From NCBI RefSeq assembly GCF_033473495.1, contig NC_088940.1:1426001-1490000 (forward strand): DNA of 64,000 nt. The letters are read 5' to 3'. Position 1 is the first letter of the stretch. Each line of letters opens with the position of its first letter. The DNA is from Cercospora beticola (taxonomy: Eukaryota > Ascomycota > Dothideomycetes > Mycosphaerellales > Mycosphaerellaceae). Made by a program: the position numbers and the translations under genes. Below are positions 54,003 through 64,000 of this stretch, piece after piece. The notes beneath the pieces were generated by a model. The model saw nothing but the letters and a program-made list of their open reading frames with translations, did no database searches and was not told where the DNA came from.

Positions 54003-54580
54003 CTCTGCTGATACTCGTCCTTTTTGTCGTGAGGTCCGTTATCGATGGATGGTGGAAGGAAGTGGTTGGAAGAGATGTAGTGAGGTGAGAGAGAAGTTGA
54101 AAGGGGCGCAGAGAATATCTACGTGTGAAAAATATCGTCCCCGTGGCCTGAGATTTGAAAAGTCATTCCGTGGATCCACACTTTCCAGCACAATTCACGG
54201 TTCCACGAATGGTAGAGTGCGCGGCCTCAAAGTATTCTGACTGCACTCTTGCCATGCTTCACACGCACCGACCAGACAAGAGCCGCGCCCACAGCTCGCT
54301 CTTGAGGAGAAGAATGTCGATCACGGGACTTCAAGCCACGCTGGGACTGCCACTTGAACACAATACGGACAGGACGCCCGCTGCTTCTGAGGTCTGTCCT
54401 GACACCGACCGATGGAAATTCTTTTGCGTAACTCCGCGTTGTACTGGAAGGGGAAATGCTTTCTTGGTACGTTGCTACAGCATACGTCTCTTGCTACCGC
54501 CCTCGGTCAGCAGCCTGCCAATTGTGCAACCCGTCCGCCCGTGCGATGCACTCTGCTTGAAAGCGGCATGCCAAGCAAGG
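54003..54580. other. Intergenic, M35-like gene promoter
   Basis: This 578-nt stretch lies upstream of the M35-like gene and downstream of the RING/ZZ gene. No gene was supported. Confidence 0.5.
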
Positions 54581-57118
54581 TCAAGAAAGTCGTCTGGTAT
54601 AATTTTTCGGTACCAATCCGACTCTGCCAGCATAAACTGCGACGCTCCAATCAGCGTTGAGGTCCTCAACTTCTCTAAACTCTGCCCCTTTAGGGAAGGC
54701 CAATTCGTCCCTGTCTTCCTCCTTTGGCCACCTGGACCAGATCGCGAAGGCTCGTGACTCGGGACCAGAGTCGACAGGCACAGCTCTCCTGTTGTTGGAT
54801 CTTGAAGCGGCATCATCCTTCAGTCTCCAGCCACCAACGAGGTCGCGCATCGTGACACGCACTTTGCCTGGTCCAGCCGGGGTCGGAGTGTCTTGATAGC
54901 CAATGACACTCATGCGATGACCTTGTAAGCAACGTCGCCAGCCGTTTGGTCCATTCGCCGAAGAGATTTTCCCCGTTGCTACGAGTGAGTGATAGCATTC
55001 GTTGCAGATATCATAGTCACCATCACTACATTGATAGCAATGAAAGCGAGTCTCTCGCTCGCTGATAGACTGCCTGCATATATCGCAGTCAGTCAGCACT
55101 GGTAGAAGAACGTACGAGTCCTGCTTGAGATGAGGCACGGGGAGGCAGAGCGGTATTCTAGAAGGGTCAGAGTTGCTCTGGGCGCTGATGTGCGCGATGG
55201 CCAGCAGGGGGTGCGTGCAATGCTGCCCCTGGAGCACACAGGAATTGCAGTAACCCCAAGCCCCTTCGAGACAGATGTTGCAATACCAGTAGCACGAATT
55301 TGTGAAAGTCAAGCAGGCCTCGCAGAAAGCTCCTTCCTGAAGGATAGGCTCGTTACTGGTGGCGATCGCGTCCGTGTGTGAGGCGGAAGCAGGCACATAC
55401 TTGCGAGGCATGAGTACGTGAGGGTAGTCAAAGCGACGCGGATCCTCTGCCGCTTCGGCTGCTTTTTGCCAGCGGTATATGGCAGCCAGCCCAAAGCCGA
55501 ACCAGTGGTGGCATCCCTTGCCATCACGATAGCAACGCAAACATAGATTGTAGTTACCCGAATCGCATTTGTGGCAGTTATAGTGAAGCATGAAGCCAAT
55601 GTTAGGGCGCTGACAGCGAGAACATGCCAATGAAGCGACCGGAGCGCTTGCATTCACTGTTGACATCGCTTGCGAGGCTGCTGCCTCAGGCGCCGGGTCC
55701 GAAGTTGGTGCAGCAGGGCGCGTTTCTTGCTGTGCGGCAGCATTTGCTGCAACAGCGGTCTGTCCAGCGAGCGGGAGGCTTGGTGAAGGCTCGGTCGTTG
55801 ATGTTCCGATTGTGCTCTGCGTGACTTCTCGCGGCTGAGCATCTCTGCTTCGATGTTCGCCACTGCCTCGCGGAGCATCAGATCTCACCGTGTTGGAAGT
55901 TGCACGAACGCGTTGTACATCTTCACGCATGCGAGGAGGATCTGTTGAACTTCGAGCGTTGCTGGAAGACGCTCTCGGTCGTTGACTTCGCCGAACATCC
56001 TCGCCCTGAGGTCGCGCGGAGAGATCTGTAGCAGAGCGAGCCGCGGGGCTCACGGTCGAGCCGGTATGTAGACGTTGTTCGCTGCGACGGGTGTGCTGAT
56101 TGCTGGCACTGGCGGATCGGCGATGGTGCCGCTCCGCTCCTCCTGTCGTCTGCTGTTCGAACAAATGTGGCCGCGATATGGGTGGCCTGGCCCGAGATTG
56201 TGATTGTTGCGTCTGAGCGAGATGCGTGCGAGGGCTCGTGGCTCTTCTGGTCGAAGGCTGCGAAGACGCATTGTCTCGCTCGCGGTTTCGTGACCGGTCG
56301 CGATGGCGTTGTCGCCTTCGGTACGCTTCGGCAATCCTCTCGGTGAGCTCTTCTTCCTGCGCTGGCGTCAAATTGTCGATGTCAATGCCATTGAGGAGGC
56401 CTTCCGAGTAGATGGACTGCAAGATCTCTTGCTGCACGTCTTCGGAGCTGATGTCCGAATTGCTGAGAAGACTTCGCAGCGATGGCTGATGCTCCACCTG
56501 CCGCTCTGCTTCTTGCTGCCGCCTTTCCGACTGCTGTGCAACCCACCTGCTGGACTGCTCTTCCCGAGACACATCTTCCGTCCGATGTGTGCGCTGACGC
56601 TCCTGCCGTCTTCGTTGCCGGTCCCGATGTGCTCGTTCTGTCCGCCGGCGTGCCGTGTCCGGGTCCACCGAAGCCATGCTCATGTCCATGATCTCGGCCA
56701 CGAGTCGTTCATCTTCGCTATCCTCATCTGCCCGATTGGCCTCCACGGGCGGAAGCACGTCGTCCCCGGGCTTGTAATGCTGCCGCATCTCCGCCTTGTC
56801 TTCCTCCGTCTTTCCTTTGCCCGGATTCGCCTTCAAAAAGCCCTCCAGCAGTGCTGTCAGCCTCCAGTCTGCTTTGGTACCTCGCACGGAATCGCGACAT
56901 GATGGACATGTGTATGGCGCTGCCATGAGCCGCTTATTGCTATTGACTGCGTTTGTCGCCTGCCACGCAAACCACTCTTTGGCACATCCTCCACAAAAGG
57001 TGTGCAAGCAGTCCAACAGCGTCAGCGGTTGGTACAGGATGTCGGTGCATATCGAGCAAGTCAACTCTTTCTCCACGTCCAAGAGCCCGCCAGCGGCCCC
57101 GTCTCCGGCTCCCGCCAT
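54581..57118 (-). CDS. RING-finger plus repeated ZZ-type zinc-finger and SH3-like protein
   Basis: A single exon encodes 845 residues from the ATG at 57118. The N-terminal C3HC4-type RING begins near residue 21: CSICTDILYQPLTLLDCLHT, FCGGCAKEW, CPSCR. It is followed by a long Arg/Ser/Gln-rich disordered linker (about 130-490). Three ZZ-like modules follow: CSRCQRPNIGF ... CHKCDSGNYNLCLRC (near 500), CEACLTF ... CNICLEGAWGYCNSC (near 600), and CDICRQSIS ... CYQCSDGDYDICNEC (near 675). The last 60 residues (AIWSRWPKEEDRDELAFPKG ... GLVPKNYTRRL) look like an SH3 domain. RING plus ZZ suggests a ubiquitin ligase that reads protein N-termini or ubiquitin-like signals. The target is unknown. The N-terminal RING context resembles CHFR-type ligases without the FHA domain. 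Confidence 0.8.
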   Translation of the reverse strand: MAGAGDGAAGGLLDVEKELTCSICTDILYQPLTLLDCLHTFCGGCAKEWFAWQATNAVNSNKRLMAAPYTCPSCRDSVRGTKADWRLTALLEGFLKANPGKGKTEEDKAEMRQHYKPGDDVLPPVEANRADEDSEDERLVAEIMDMSMASVDPDTARRRTERAHRDRQRRRQERQRTHRTEDVSREEQSSRWVAQQSERRQQEAERQVEHQPSLRSLLSNSDISSEDVQQEILQSIYSEGLLNGIDIDNLTPAQEEELTERIAEAYRRRQRHRDRSRNRERDNASSQPSTRRATSPRTHLAQTQQSQSRARPPISRPHLFEQQTTGGAERHHRRSASASNQHTRRSEQRLHTGSTVSPAARSATDLSARPQGEDVRRSQRPRASSSNARSSTDPPRMREDVQRVRATSNTVRSDAPRGSGEHRSRDAQPREVTQSTIGTSTTEPSPSLPLAGQTAVAANAAAQQETRPAAPTSDPAPEAAASQAMSTVNASAPVASLACSRCQRPNIGFMLHYNCHKCDSGNYNLCLRCYRDGKGCHHWFGFGLAAIYRWQKAAEAAEDPRRFDYPHVLMPRKYVPASASHTDAIATSNEPILQEGAFCEACLTFTNSCYWYCNICLEGAWGYCNSCVLQGQHCTHPLLAIAHISAQSNSDPSRIPLCLPVPHLKQDSYVLLPVLTDCDICRQSISERETRFHCYQCSDGDYDICNECYHSLVATGKISSANGPNGWRRCLQGHRMSVIGYQDTPTPAGPGKVRVTMRDLVGGWRLKDDAASRSNNRRAVPVDSGPESRAFAIWSRWPKEEDRDELAFPKGAEFREVEDLNADWSVAVYAGRVGLVPKNYTRRLS

Positions 57119-58226
57119 GACTGGTCTTCTGCGACCCAAATACTACGACTCAAGGCGTGAGTCGCTGAAGTCGATACTGTCGATGTCGGTGCTCTGGGCT
57201 CGAAAGCGCTGTGTGCTGTGTGGTCAGCTTCTCTCTTGAGGGTCGGCGAAATGGTCGCGTGCACCCCAGGCCGACATCTGCAACAGATGGCTAGAAACAC
57301 GAGATGAGGCTGGAACAGCTGGCGCAGAGACAGCTGCTCTCGCGCAGCTTGACAGACGCACAAGCAGAGACGACGTCGACGGCCAGCCGCTTGGCTTCGC
57401 TACGGTGCAGCCAGCCAGCGCAGAGAGCGTGGCATCGGCCTGCTGCGCTTTCTGACGTCCTCGTACATTGACGATAGCTCGATATCACAACTTGCCCCAT
57501 AGGCGAGATGGGACGAAGGCAGAAGGAGCGCTGGGCAGGTTCGCGCTGGCCCGGTTACCTCACCTGGTCGTTTTGGACTGATCGCTTGGCGACTCATGGA
57601 GATTGCGTTTGTTTTGCGTGCGCGTGTCTCGGATCCTGCCACCACCCACCACGTGCGCCGATCAACAGCACTTGCTTCACCACCTCTGCCTTGCTCTTTC
57701 AACCTCACCGCCGCCTCAATGCCTCCCCTCTCCACGCTGTGAGCTCAGGAACGGGATGGTATATGCCGTTCTCCGCACACGATGCCTCGCTTAACAGGCT
57801 GATTGGCATTATCGCACCGAGGCTAGCCAGGCCACTCGCAAAAGCAGCTGCTGACACGCGGCCCAGACACCGTTCCAAGATGCCGTGCAATGGATAGAGT
57901 TTGCACCTGCCCGATTGACAGGACGACAGGCAATGTCGCAACTGGTATTTGGATAGTCGGACCCGCGAGGCTGTGCTCCTCCAGCATATTGCGACTGTTT
58001 GGGATTCCGCTCCGACGACGTTCCTTTAGCCTGTGCCCGAACCTGCTGCACGAGAGGCATCTCTTCGGACATATGTGATACGGATCTTACCCCTTCCGGA
58101 GCGCGCGTTTCGCGGGTTTCAGTGCATTCTGTACATACACCTTATGCCAGCCGCTTCGACGCTGCTCTGTGCACAGGCTTCTTCTTGTCCTTCCACTCCT
58201 ACCCTCTAGCCTTTCTCGTATACACA
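57119..58226. promoter_or_regulatory. Divergent region RING/ZZ gene and phospholipase B
   Basis: This 1.1-kb region separates two start codons. An open frame reaches upstream of the phospholipase start to 57999, but the signal peptide fixes the start at 58227. No further gene was seen. Confidence 0.5.
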
Positions 58227-59918
58227 ATGGCCCTTCGCTCACTACTCATCACGCTCGCTTCCCTAAGCGCACTGACTGGTGCAGCACCGCAACCTCGAGT
58301 GGACGTCATTGAAGTCCGCGATGAAAGTGGCGATCTCGTCAGCAGACAACTGCCTACTATTGATGAAGACTATGCTCCAAAGGACGTGGCTTGCCCAAAC
58401 ACTCAGCTGGTTCGACCTGCCAGTGGACTGAACTCCGACGAATCCAAGTATATTCGATCACGAAAGCCCAAAGCTGATGCAGGCCTTTCCGCTTGGCTCG
58501 CGAAGAGGGGAAAGTTCTCGACCTCATCGCAGCCACTAGTTGCCCTTACTTCCTCGGGAGGTGGCTATCGTGCTCTGCTGGAGACTGCTGGCGTTGTGCA
58601 GGCCCTCGACGGTCGTGATGGCAATTTCAGCACGAGCGGAATCTTCCAAGGTCTCACTTATGAGGCCGGGCTGTCTGGCGGTGCCTGGTTTCTGAGTAGC
58701 TTCAGTGGCAACAACTGGCCTACTGTCAGCAGTCTTCGTGACGGCCTGTGGGAGCCGCAGTTCCAGGCTAGTCTACTACTCCCTGCGAACCTCCAGGGAA
58801 CGGACAAGTACGCCGAAGTCACGACAGATATTGTGGCAAAGCAGCTCGCGGGTTTTGACAACACGATTATTGATGCATGGGGTCGGTTGCTCTCTTATCA
58901 GTTCCTTTACGGCGAGGATGGCGGTGACGATATTCGTCTGTCTACCCTGACCTCCTTCAGCAACTTCACCAGCTTCAACGTGCCTTACCCAATTATGACA
59001 GCACTTGGAGTGGACGACAGCTCAGAAGGGCAGTGTGTGCCAACCATCAATGCCACACAATACGAATTTGCGCCTTACGAGTACGGCTCCTGGGACCAAG
59101 GCGTATCTGCATTCGCTTCAACCAAATACATGGGATCTGATCTCACGAATGGCCGACCGACCAATGCTGGGAAATGCATCGAGCACTACGACAATATCGG
59201 TTACATTTTCGGCACGAGCAGTGATATCTTCGTTGCTGCTTGCTCAGTTCTGACGCCCTCTAATAGCAGCAATGCAGATCTGGCCAACTTCCTGCAGGAT
59301 ATCATCAGCGTTAGCAAGCGTCCTGCCTTTCAAGATCTTTTTGGAATCTATCCGAACCCTTTCTTCAACTACTCTCGAAGCACCACAGTGAAGAATGATA
59401 AGCTCATTACTATGGCCGATGGCGGTTTGGCAGGTCAGAACGTGCCAATCTGGCCCTTCATTCAGCCCGCTCGCAAGATCGATGTTCTCATTGCCAATGA
59501 TAATAGCGCAGATACAACAGACAACTTTCCCAACGGCACAGAAATCCGACAAACATATGAGAATGCTCAGGCTGCTGGCCTGACTAGGATGCCCTTCATA
59601 CCTGATGTTGCAGAATTTGTCGCAAAGGGGTTGAACAAACGTGCGGTGTTCTTCGGATGCGATGAGCCGAATACGGTGTTCCTCATTTATTTGCCGAATG
59701 TTAATTACACGTATCCGTCCAATCAGCCCACAAGCAAGATTCAGTATTCGGTGGAAGAGACCAATGGCATGATTCAGAATGGCAATGCGATCGCAACACA
59801 GAATGGCGACGCGAATTGGGGTCTATGCTTTGCCTGCGGGATCAAAGCGCGAGATGGAAGGGGCAAGCTGCCAAAGGGCTGCGATGCCTGCTTCCAGAAG
59901 TACTGCTATCGCCGCTAG
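58227..59918 (+). CDS. PLB1: Secreted lysophospholipase / phospholipase B
   Basis: A single exon encodes 563 residues. The ATG at 58227 begins a signal peptide (MALRSLLITLASLSALTGAA). The cytosolic-PLA2-like catalytic core shows SGGGYRALLETAG (oxyanion loop, near residue 110), GLSGGAWFLSSF (nucleophile Ser near 150), and MADGGLAGQNVPIWPF (catalytic Asp near 397). Ten or more Asn-x-Ser/Thr sites and paired cysteines (CFACGIKARDG ... CDACFQKYCYRR) at the end are typical of secreted fungal PLBs. The protein ends without a hydrophobic tail, so it should be released and not GPI-anchored. The family removes both acyl chains from phospholipids and aids nutrient gain and, in pathogens, host membrane damage. 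Confidence 0.93.
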   Translation: MALRSLLITLASLSALTGAAPQPRVDVIEVRDESGDLVSRQLPTIDEDYAPKDVACPNTQLVRPASGLNSDESKYIRSRKPKADAGLSAWLAKRGKFSTSSQPLVALTSSGGGYRALLETAGVVQALDGRDGNFSTSGIFQGLTYEAGLSGGAWFLSSFSGNNWPTVSSLRDGLWEPQFQASLLLPANLQGTDKYAEVTTDIVAKQLAGFDNTIIDAWGRLLSYQFLYGEDGGDDIRLSTLTSFSNFTSFNVPYPIMTALGVDDSSEGQCVPTINATQYEFAPYEYGSWDQGVSAFASTKYMGSDLTNGRPTNAGKCIEHYDNIGYIFGTSSDIFVAACSVLTPSNSSNADLANFLQDIISVSKRPAFQDLFGIYPNPFFNYSRSTTVKNDKLITMADGGLAGQNVPIWPFIQPARKIDVLIANDNSADTTDNFPNGTEIRQTYENAQAAGLTRMPFIPDVAEFVAKGLNKRAVFFGCDEPNTVFLIYLPNVNYTYPSNQPTSKIQYSVEETNGMIQNGNAIATQNGDANWGLCFACGIKARDGRGKLPKGCDACFQKYCYRR

Positions 59919-60983
59919 TGGGCCCCGCGAAGTTTGAGGAGTGAAGTCGACACTGAACAAAGTCAGCTCGGAAGTGTAAGTTCCGCTTCAATGCGGCAAT
60001 TTCACAAAACCAGCTCCAGATGAGCTACCCAATTTCGGCCTCCATCAACCTGATCACTTCCCATTCGTGACTGCTCAATAACCGCAGCTCAATTTGCGAC
60101 AGCCTTTCATGGTCGGTTGTTCTCTCTCCTCTCTTTCAGACACCCGAAGCTTGGTATCAACCAAAAGCTTTCAGCGAACCCTGGCACCGCAACAAGCCTC
60201 ATCAGCCCACCAGGAACCTTACCAGGCTGGGCTGGCGCATGGCGCTAATTCCTGAATAGGAAGGAGAACGGAGAAGGCACAAGGTACACGAAACCTCAGC
60301 TGATCAAGCCACATCTGCGAGCCAGAAAAGTCTCTTTCCAGCATTGATCACGCCAGACTTGTGCTTGCCGCGATAGTTCTTGAGGATCGGTTCCTGCGTT
60401 CTAGGGCAGGAATGGGATGTGATCTTTCTTTCGCTGTAATGCAGCCACGTTCTCAAGCTTTGCACTAACTGGCGAGAGTGAGCTTGAGGTCGTCCATTGT
60501 TGGGTACATTGAGAGGGACAGGTCATCTCTGGATCAGTAAGACATCATTCGAGGAAGGCAGGAAGAGCGTCATTACGTACGAATCGACTTCTCATCCACC
60601 ATAAAGCTCACATTTTTGCTTCATATGATGATTTGAAGTCGACGAACTTTGAACAAGATCATGAGCCACGCGCGCATAGCGCGAATGTTTAATCGCCGAC
60701 GGCCGCGCTCTTTGCACTTTACCGCCGACGGCCCATGGCTTGACACTAGCCTTCGAGAAGCTCTTCAGTAGCGCTCTCGCCTCTCGCAAATGTGCCGCGT
60801 GCTGTGCGCGGAAGCTTTATCAGGCACCTGCAGCAATTCGGCACTCCCGTTGAACTAGTGCTTGCGCTCACACGAGCTAGCCGGAGGCACCGTTGGGTGC
60901 TTTTGAGCATGCAGCCACCATCGTGGTGGATCCGCCAATCTGAGGGAAGAAGTGCTTGAGAGCGAAAAATGGCTTTTTGAACG
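59919..60983. other. Intergenic, with an 11-bp direct repeat
   Basis: The phospholipase 3' flank and the promoter of the next small gene lie here. Paired CGCCGACGGCC copies occur at 60694-60733 (separate entry). No gene was seen. Confidence 0.5.
60694..60733. repeat. Paired CGCCGACGGCC direct repeats
   Basis: Two identical 11-mers at 60694-60704 and 60723-60733, 29 bp apart start to start, lie about 250 bp upstream of the next start codon. They could be a tandem factor site; the factor is unknown. Confidence 0.5.
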
Positions 60984-61712
60984 ATGATCTCCGACATTGT
61001 TCCTAGAGCTCAGTGGCAGTCCGCTTCATGCAAAATTCAAATTTCGATCACTTGTTTTGTTGAGACTGCTACTATTATTGCTGTCAAGCTATGCAGCAAC
61101 ACGTCTAACACTCACGACCCCAACACTCCAAGGCAACAAACTCTCCTCAAATCCCAAAAACAGTACACAAAATCCGAAATCTACCACATCGCCTTTCTCC
61201 TTCGACAAAAGCTCGTCCCAGATCTCATCCATTCCATAATTCGACATGCCCAGTTATACGAAAACATCGACACCATCTCAAACGCCTACATGGTCGTTCG
61301 AGTGAACAACTCACCTCGGACATGCATAACTACTCCTCAGATAGCGTCGAACACAGCAACGCGAATTCCCATACGTTCTGTCAAATTCTCCATAACATCC
61401 AAGGACCAAGGCTATGTCGCATATCCTGGTTCTGGGAGTTGGACATGGTTCACAGCTGGAATTGTCAGGCCAGGATGCGGGGACATACATAATGAGCGAG
61501 AAGTGTTGAGGAATGTAACGACGAGCAACGGCTTTATCACGCAATATGTAACTTGGTTAGCAGATTCTGAGAATCAAGGAGAAGCAGATTGGGTGCGAAA
61601 TTTGCAGTATGGCGATGCGGTGGCTGTAAAAGCTCATGCGAAGTATTTGGGTTGGGTGAATACGATAGTATCTGTACAAGTTACGATATCGCAGGCGGTG
61701 ATTGTTCGATAG
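60984..61712 (+). CDS. Unknown fungal protein with conserved-looking C-terminal domain
   Basis: An uninterrupted frame of 242 residues from the ATG at 60984. I do not have a name for it. From about residue 60 it has IYHIAFLLRQKLVPDLIHSI (F-box-like helical start), then PIRSVKFSITSKDQGYVA, GSGSWTWFTAGIVRPG, REVLRNVTTSNGFI and WVRNLQYGDAVAVKAHAKYL. This DQG ... SWTWF pattern occurs in many uncharacterised proteins of filamentous fungi. The first 45 residues are Ser/Thr/Ile-rich and may be wrong, because a 5' exon could supply another start. It converges with the TmpA-like gene, with 77 bp between the stops. Confidence 0.65.
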   Translation: MISDIVPRAQWQSASCKIQISITCFVETATIIAVKLCSNTSNTHDPNTPRQQTLLKSQKQYTKSEIYHIAFLLRQKLVPDLIHSIIRHAQLYENIDTISNAYMVVRVNNSPRTCITTPQIASNTATRIPIRSVKFSITSKDQGYVAYPGSGSWTWFTAGIVRPGCGDIHNEREVLRNVTTSNGFITQYVTWLADSENQGEADWVRNLQYGDAVAVKAHAKYLGWVNTIVSVQVTISQAVIVR

Positions 61713-61789
61713 CAGGAATCAATGGCACAAGCGTCGAGTCAAGAACGATTTTTTATGGCAGTCCTAGGTGTTCATCCTGTTACACATCT

Positions 61790-63712
61790 CTACGAATCAA
61801 ATATCGGAACATAAATCGGCACACCCCTCGCTTCCATTTCATACGACACAGACTCACAAACCTTCGTCGTGCTAACGCAAAGTACAGCCTCAGCTTTGAT
61901 TTCCTATCACAATTCATGTCAGCATCTCTCAAACCATTCCCACACACGTTGTACGACACAACTCACCTTGTAAGCAGCATAAATCAACGCCGCCATATCC
62001 GGCCTCCCCGTCTCCTTTGTATCGATAATAATCGCATTGGGATCGGCCTTCAACACAGTCTCAATGATGTGCGCCCCATACGTCGTCTCCGGAAACCTCG
62101 CCGACCAAACAATCCGCACCGGCCAATCCGGATGCGTCTGAATAAAAGCCATACAAGGCGCAATGCCCGACCCCGTAGCAGCAATGACCAAAGGCGAAAA
62201 CAGCATTGGAACTTCAATGATTCCTAGGAAAAGTCTTCCACGCTGCCAGATCGTGTTTTTGCGGTTTTCGGCATTGATCATAGAGCGTGTCCAGTCGCCC
62301 GCATTGGAGATTATGACGGAGAAGCCCTTTGGACCGTCGTTGCGGGGGATTGTGGCGAAGCCGTGCCAGTCCGACAGAGGAGATTGTGCGATGCGGATGT
62401 TGTGGCCTGTGAGGGAGAGTTTGTGGGAGAACTCGAGGCGGAGGGCGTGGCTGGAGAGTTGGGTCGTGGTGAAGGAACGTTTGCGCATCATGGCCCAGGG
62501 GTAGATGAGGAGGAGCGTTACGCCGAGGACGAGCCAGAAGAGTGGTGATCGGTAAAGTGGTGTTTCTGAAGCTGAGGTGAGAAGTCCAACTTGAATCCAG
62601 ATGATGGCTGTCAAGAGCCAGCCGATGTAGCGATGTGATTGTTCCCATCGGTCGTGATGGCGACTTCGGACTGTGGGATGGGACATGCCTACGAGGATCA
62701 AGAGGCATGTAAAGATGAGCCCTGTGGTGACATAGATGCCGATTCGTACGCCTTCCTTTACCGCGGTAGGAATTGGATCTGTTGCCAGCAGGACAGTGAA
62801 GTAAAGATACCACACCGCAGCACTTGTTCCACAAGCGGCCTGGATTCCCGCATGACAGTAAATCTTGCCCAATCGTTTGCGGATTGCCAGCGGCCAGCTT
62901 AGAGGCACCAGATGGATGATGCTGATCACGGCGTTGATCAGGTTGTCGTGGCGAGCAAGGACAGCAGCGAATATGTTGCTTCCCACACCAATCGCAGCGG
63001 CGCTATATCGTGCTCTTTGGCTAGCCAGCACAATTATGGCAGACATGTTGGCCGTGAACACGATGGCAAACAGCCTTCGGTACACTGTAAACCACCCGTA
63101 TCGAAACCAGGCGAATCGTCTTTGAATCGCTGGCAGAGGATACTTAGCAGCATAGGCGTCCAGAAATTCTTTCTTTGCGATATGTTCGGTATACTGCAGT
63201 GGCGAAACCTCAACACTGACTCTCGTCTTCTCGTTCTTCTCGGCGCTCTCAGTATGCTCTGTGATTGTGAACTTGTATTGCCCGGCAGTTTGCGCTCGGA
63301 GCAAGTCTTGCGCGGGCGATGGAAGGTCTCCATCGTGAAGGCTTGCGATGTCAGTTTCGGAGCTTTCCTGAGCGGCTTTGATTGAATAGATCGAGCGTTG
63401 TCGGTCGTCGCGATTCATCTGGCCTGTTGATGTTCTGATTGTCCCTTGTCCAACATTGCCATCGCCGGCGATCGATTGGATAATCGAGCCCCGTCGTGCC
63501 TCGAACGAGACAACTGAGCTTCTCCGAACACTATTGCTGTGATGCCTGACGTGAGCAATGTCTGGTATCGCAGGCGACTGTTGCAACGGAGTGGCTCCAT
63601 CAGCTGATGTGACCACTGCTGGATGCGACTGTTTCTCTGCCATCTCTCCTTCATGCGTCTCCTCCGCCTGAACCTCCGCCACATCCTTCTGCCATGAGAC
63701 CTTTCGAAACAT
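61790..63712 (-). CDS. TmpA-like integral membrane flavoprotein (ferric-reductase-like)
   Basis: Exon 1, 63712-61967, and exon 2, 61903-61790, join in phase 0 across a 63-nt intron (GTGAGT, branch GCTGAC, acceptor GATAG), for 619 residues. The last exon gives EIKAEAVLCVSTTKVCESVS and the end VPIFDS, the NAD-domain tail. Without it the gene would stop early. A charged, Ser-rich N-terminus (about 180 residues) precedes WFRYGWFTVYRRLF and six hydrophobic segments. FAD/NAD-type elements follow (HALRLEFSH, GFSVIISNAGDWT, LVIAATGSGIAPCMAFI, VRIVWSARFPE). The pattern fits the TmpA family, membrane flavoproteins that regulate conidiation in Aspergillus. A classic ferric reductase would show two His pairs, which are not clear here. 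The first in-frame ATG is 63712; a 5' exon is possible. Confidence 0.65.
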
Positions 63713-64000
63713 GTCGTTGCCTAGGATGCGAAGAGTTGCTTGACTTGTTCTTACGTGCTCTCCCAAGCAAATGTGGTCAACACGCACACGTGTGAGGTAT
63801 GGAATATATTCCAATCGCTCTGGTGGATGGGCGCCCTGCGACCCAGCTTCTCTGGCCACTCGGCATCAGGAGAGAACATTTTGGCACTAAGAGCTTAGCC
63901 TTTCTCTAGCGTAGAGCTTAAGACTTCCATGTGAGACTATCAGCTTCAGCCAGCCACAACATGAAAGTTTATGCGTCGCGCCAAAGGCGCTGCTTGTCAC
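63713..64000. other. Upstream flank of the TmpA-like gene
   Basis: The TmpA-like frame stays open upstream to a TGA near 63868 but has no ATG. A separate ATG frame starts near 63880 and stops within about 40 codons. A non-coding leader or a short upstream exon is possible. Confidence 0.4.

Noticed and set aside
57999..58226. N-terminal extension of phospholipase B by 76 codons
   Set aside because: The signal peptide begins at the ATG at 58227. The extension is Cys/Arg-rich and would bury the signal.
1..64000. CRISPR arrays, bacterial operons, biosynthetic gene cluster
   Set aside because: No spaced direct repeats were seen, all genes are eukaryotic with introns, and no PKS, NRPS or terpene core enzyme is present. 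ERG1 and the reductases are not arranged as a cluster.

Overview
This window is nuclear DNA of a filamentous ascomycete (Pezizomycotina). A Dothideomycete of the Mycosphaerellales/Capnodiales type is the best guess, but that is inference. The evidence is short GT-AG introns (about 43-160 nt, many with CTGAC or CTAAC branch points), gene content found only in filamentous fungi (HET-C, velvet factor, TmpA-like flavoprotein, SET9, M43 secreted protease), and close gene packing on both strands without operons. No tRNA, rRNA, CRISPR array, virus or bacterial feature was seen.

Left part (1-34 kb), in order: a NOSIP-like RING protein cut by the left edge; a secreted M43 metalloprotease; a HET-C allorecognition-type protein; the mitochondrial DEAD-box helicase MRH4; the anillin/PH-domain septation landmark BUD4; a short-chain carbonyl reductase; coronin; a secreted GH29 alpha-L-fucosidase; an unknown secreted protein with a broken or ill-defined 3' end; squalene epoxidase ERG1; a secreted aldo-keto reductase; CTP synthase; a velvet transcription factor. 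Several pairs are head to head and share 450-800 bp upstream regions.

Middle (34-40 kb): about 5.5 kb without a convincing gene, ending in a 419-bp non-autonomous DNA transposon. It has 49-bp terminal inverted repeats and a 9-bp target-site duplication of Mutator type, and lies 60 bp downstream of the stop codon of a low-complexity Met/Gln/Gly-rich gene of unknown function.

Right part (40-64 kb): that low-complexity gene; the H4K20 methyltransferase SET9, head to head with mitochondrial ribosomal protein uL14m; RNA polymerase II subunit RPB9, head to head with the Pol II CTD prolyl isomerase ESS1; an unknown conserved protein; an M35-like metallopeptidase with a C-terminal membrane anchor; a RING/ZZ/SH3 protein; a secreted phospholipase B; a small unknown gene; and a TmpA-like membrane flavoprotein.

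Most coding regions are interrupted by introns, so I rebuilt exon structures by hand from splice sites, reading phase and family conservation. The most interesting observations concern gene structure. A 356-nt intron of RPB9 carries an 84-codon in-frame extension with its own CxxC-x5-CxxC motif. A 7-nt micro-exon is needed to restore the M43 protease. ESS1 has a first coding exon consisting only of the ATG. The MULE-type MITE is the clearest mobile element.
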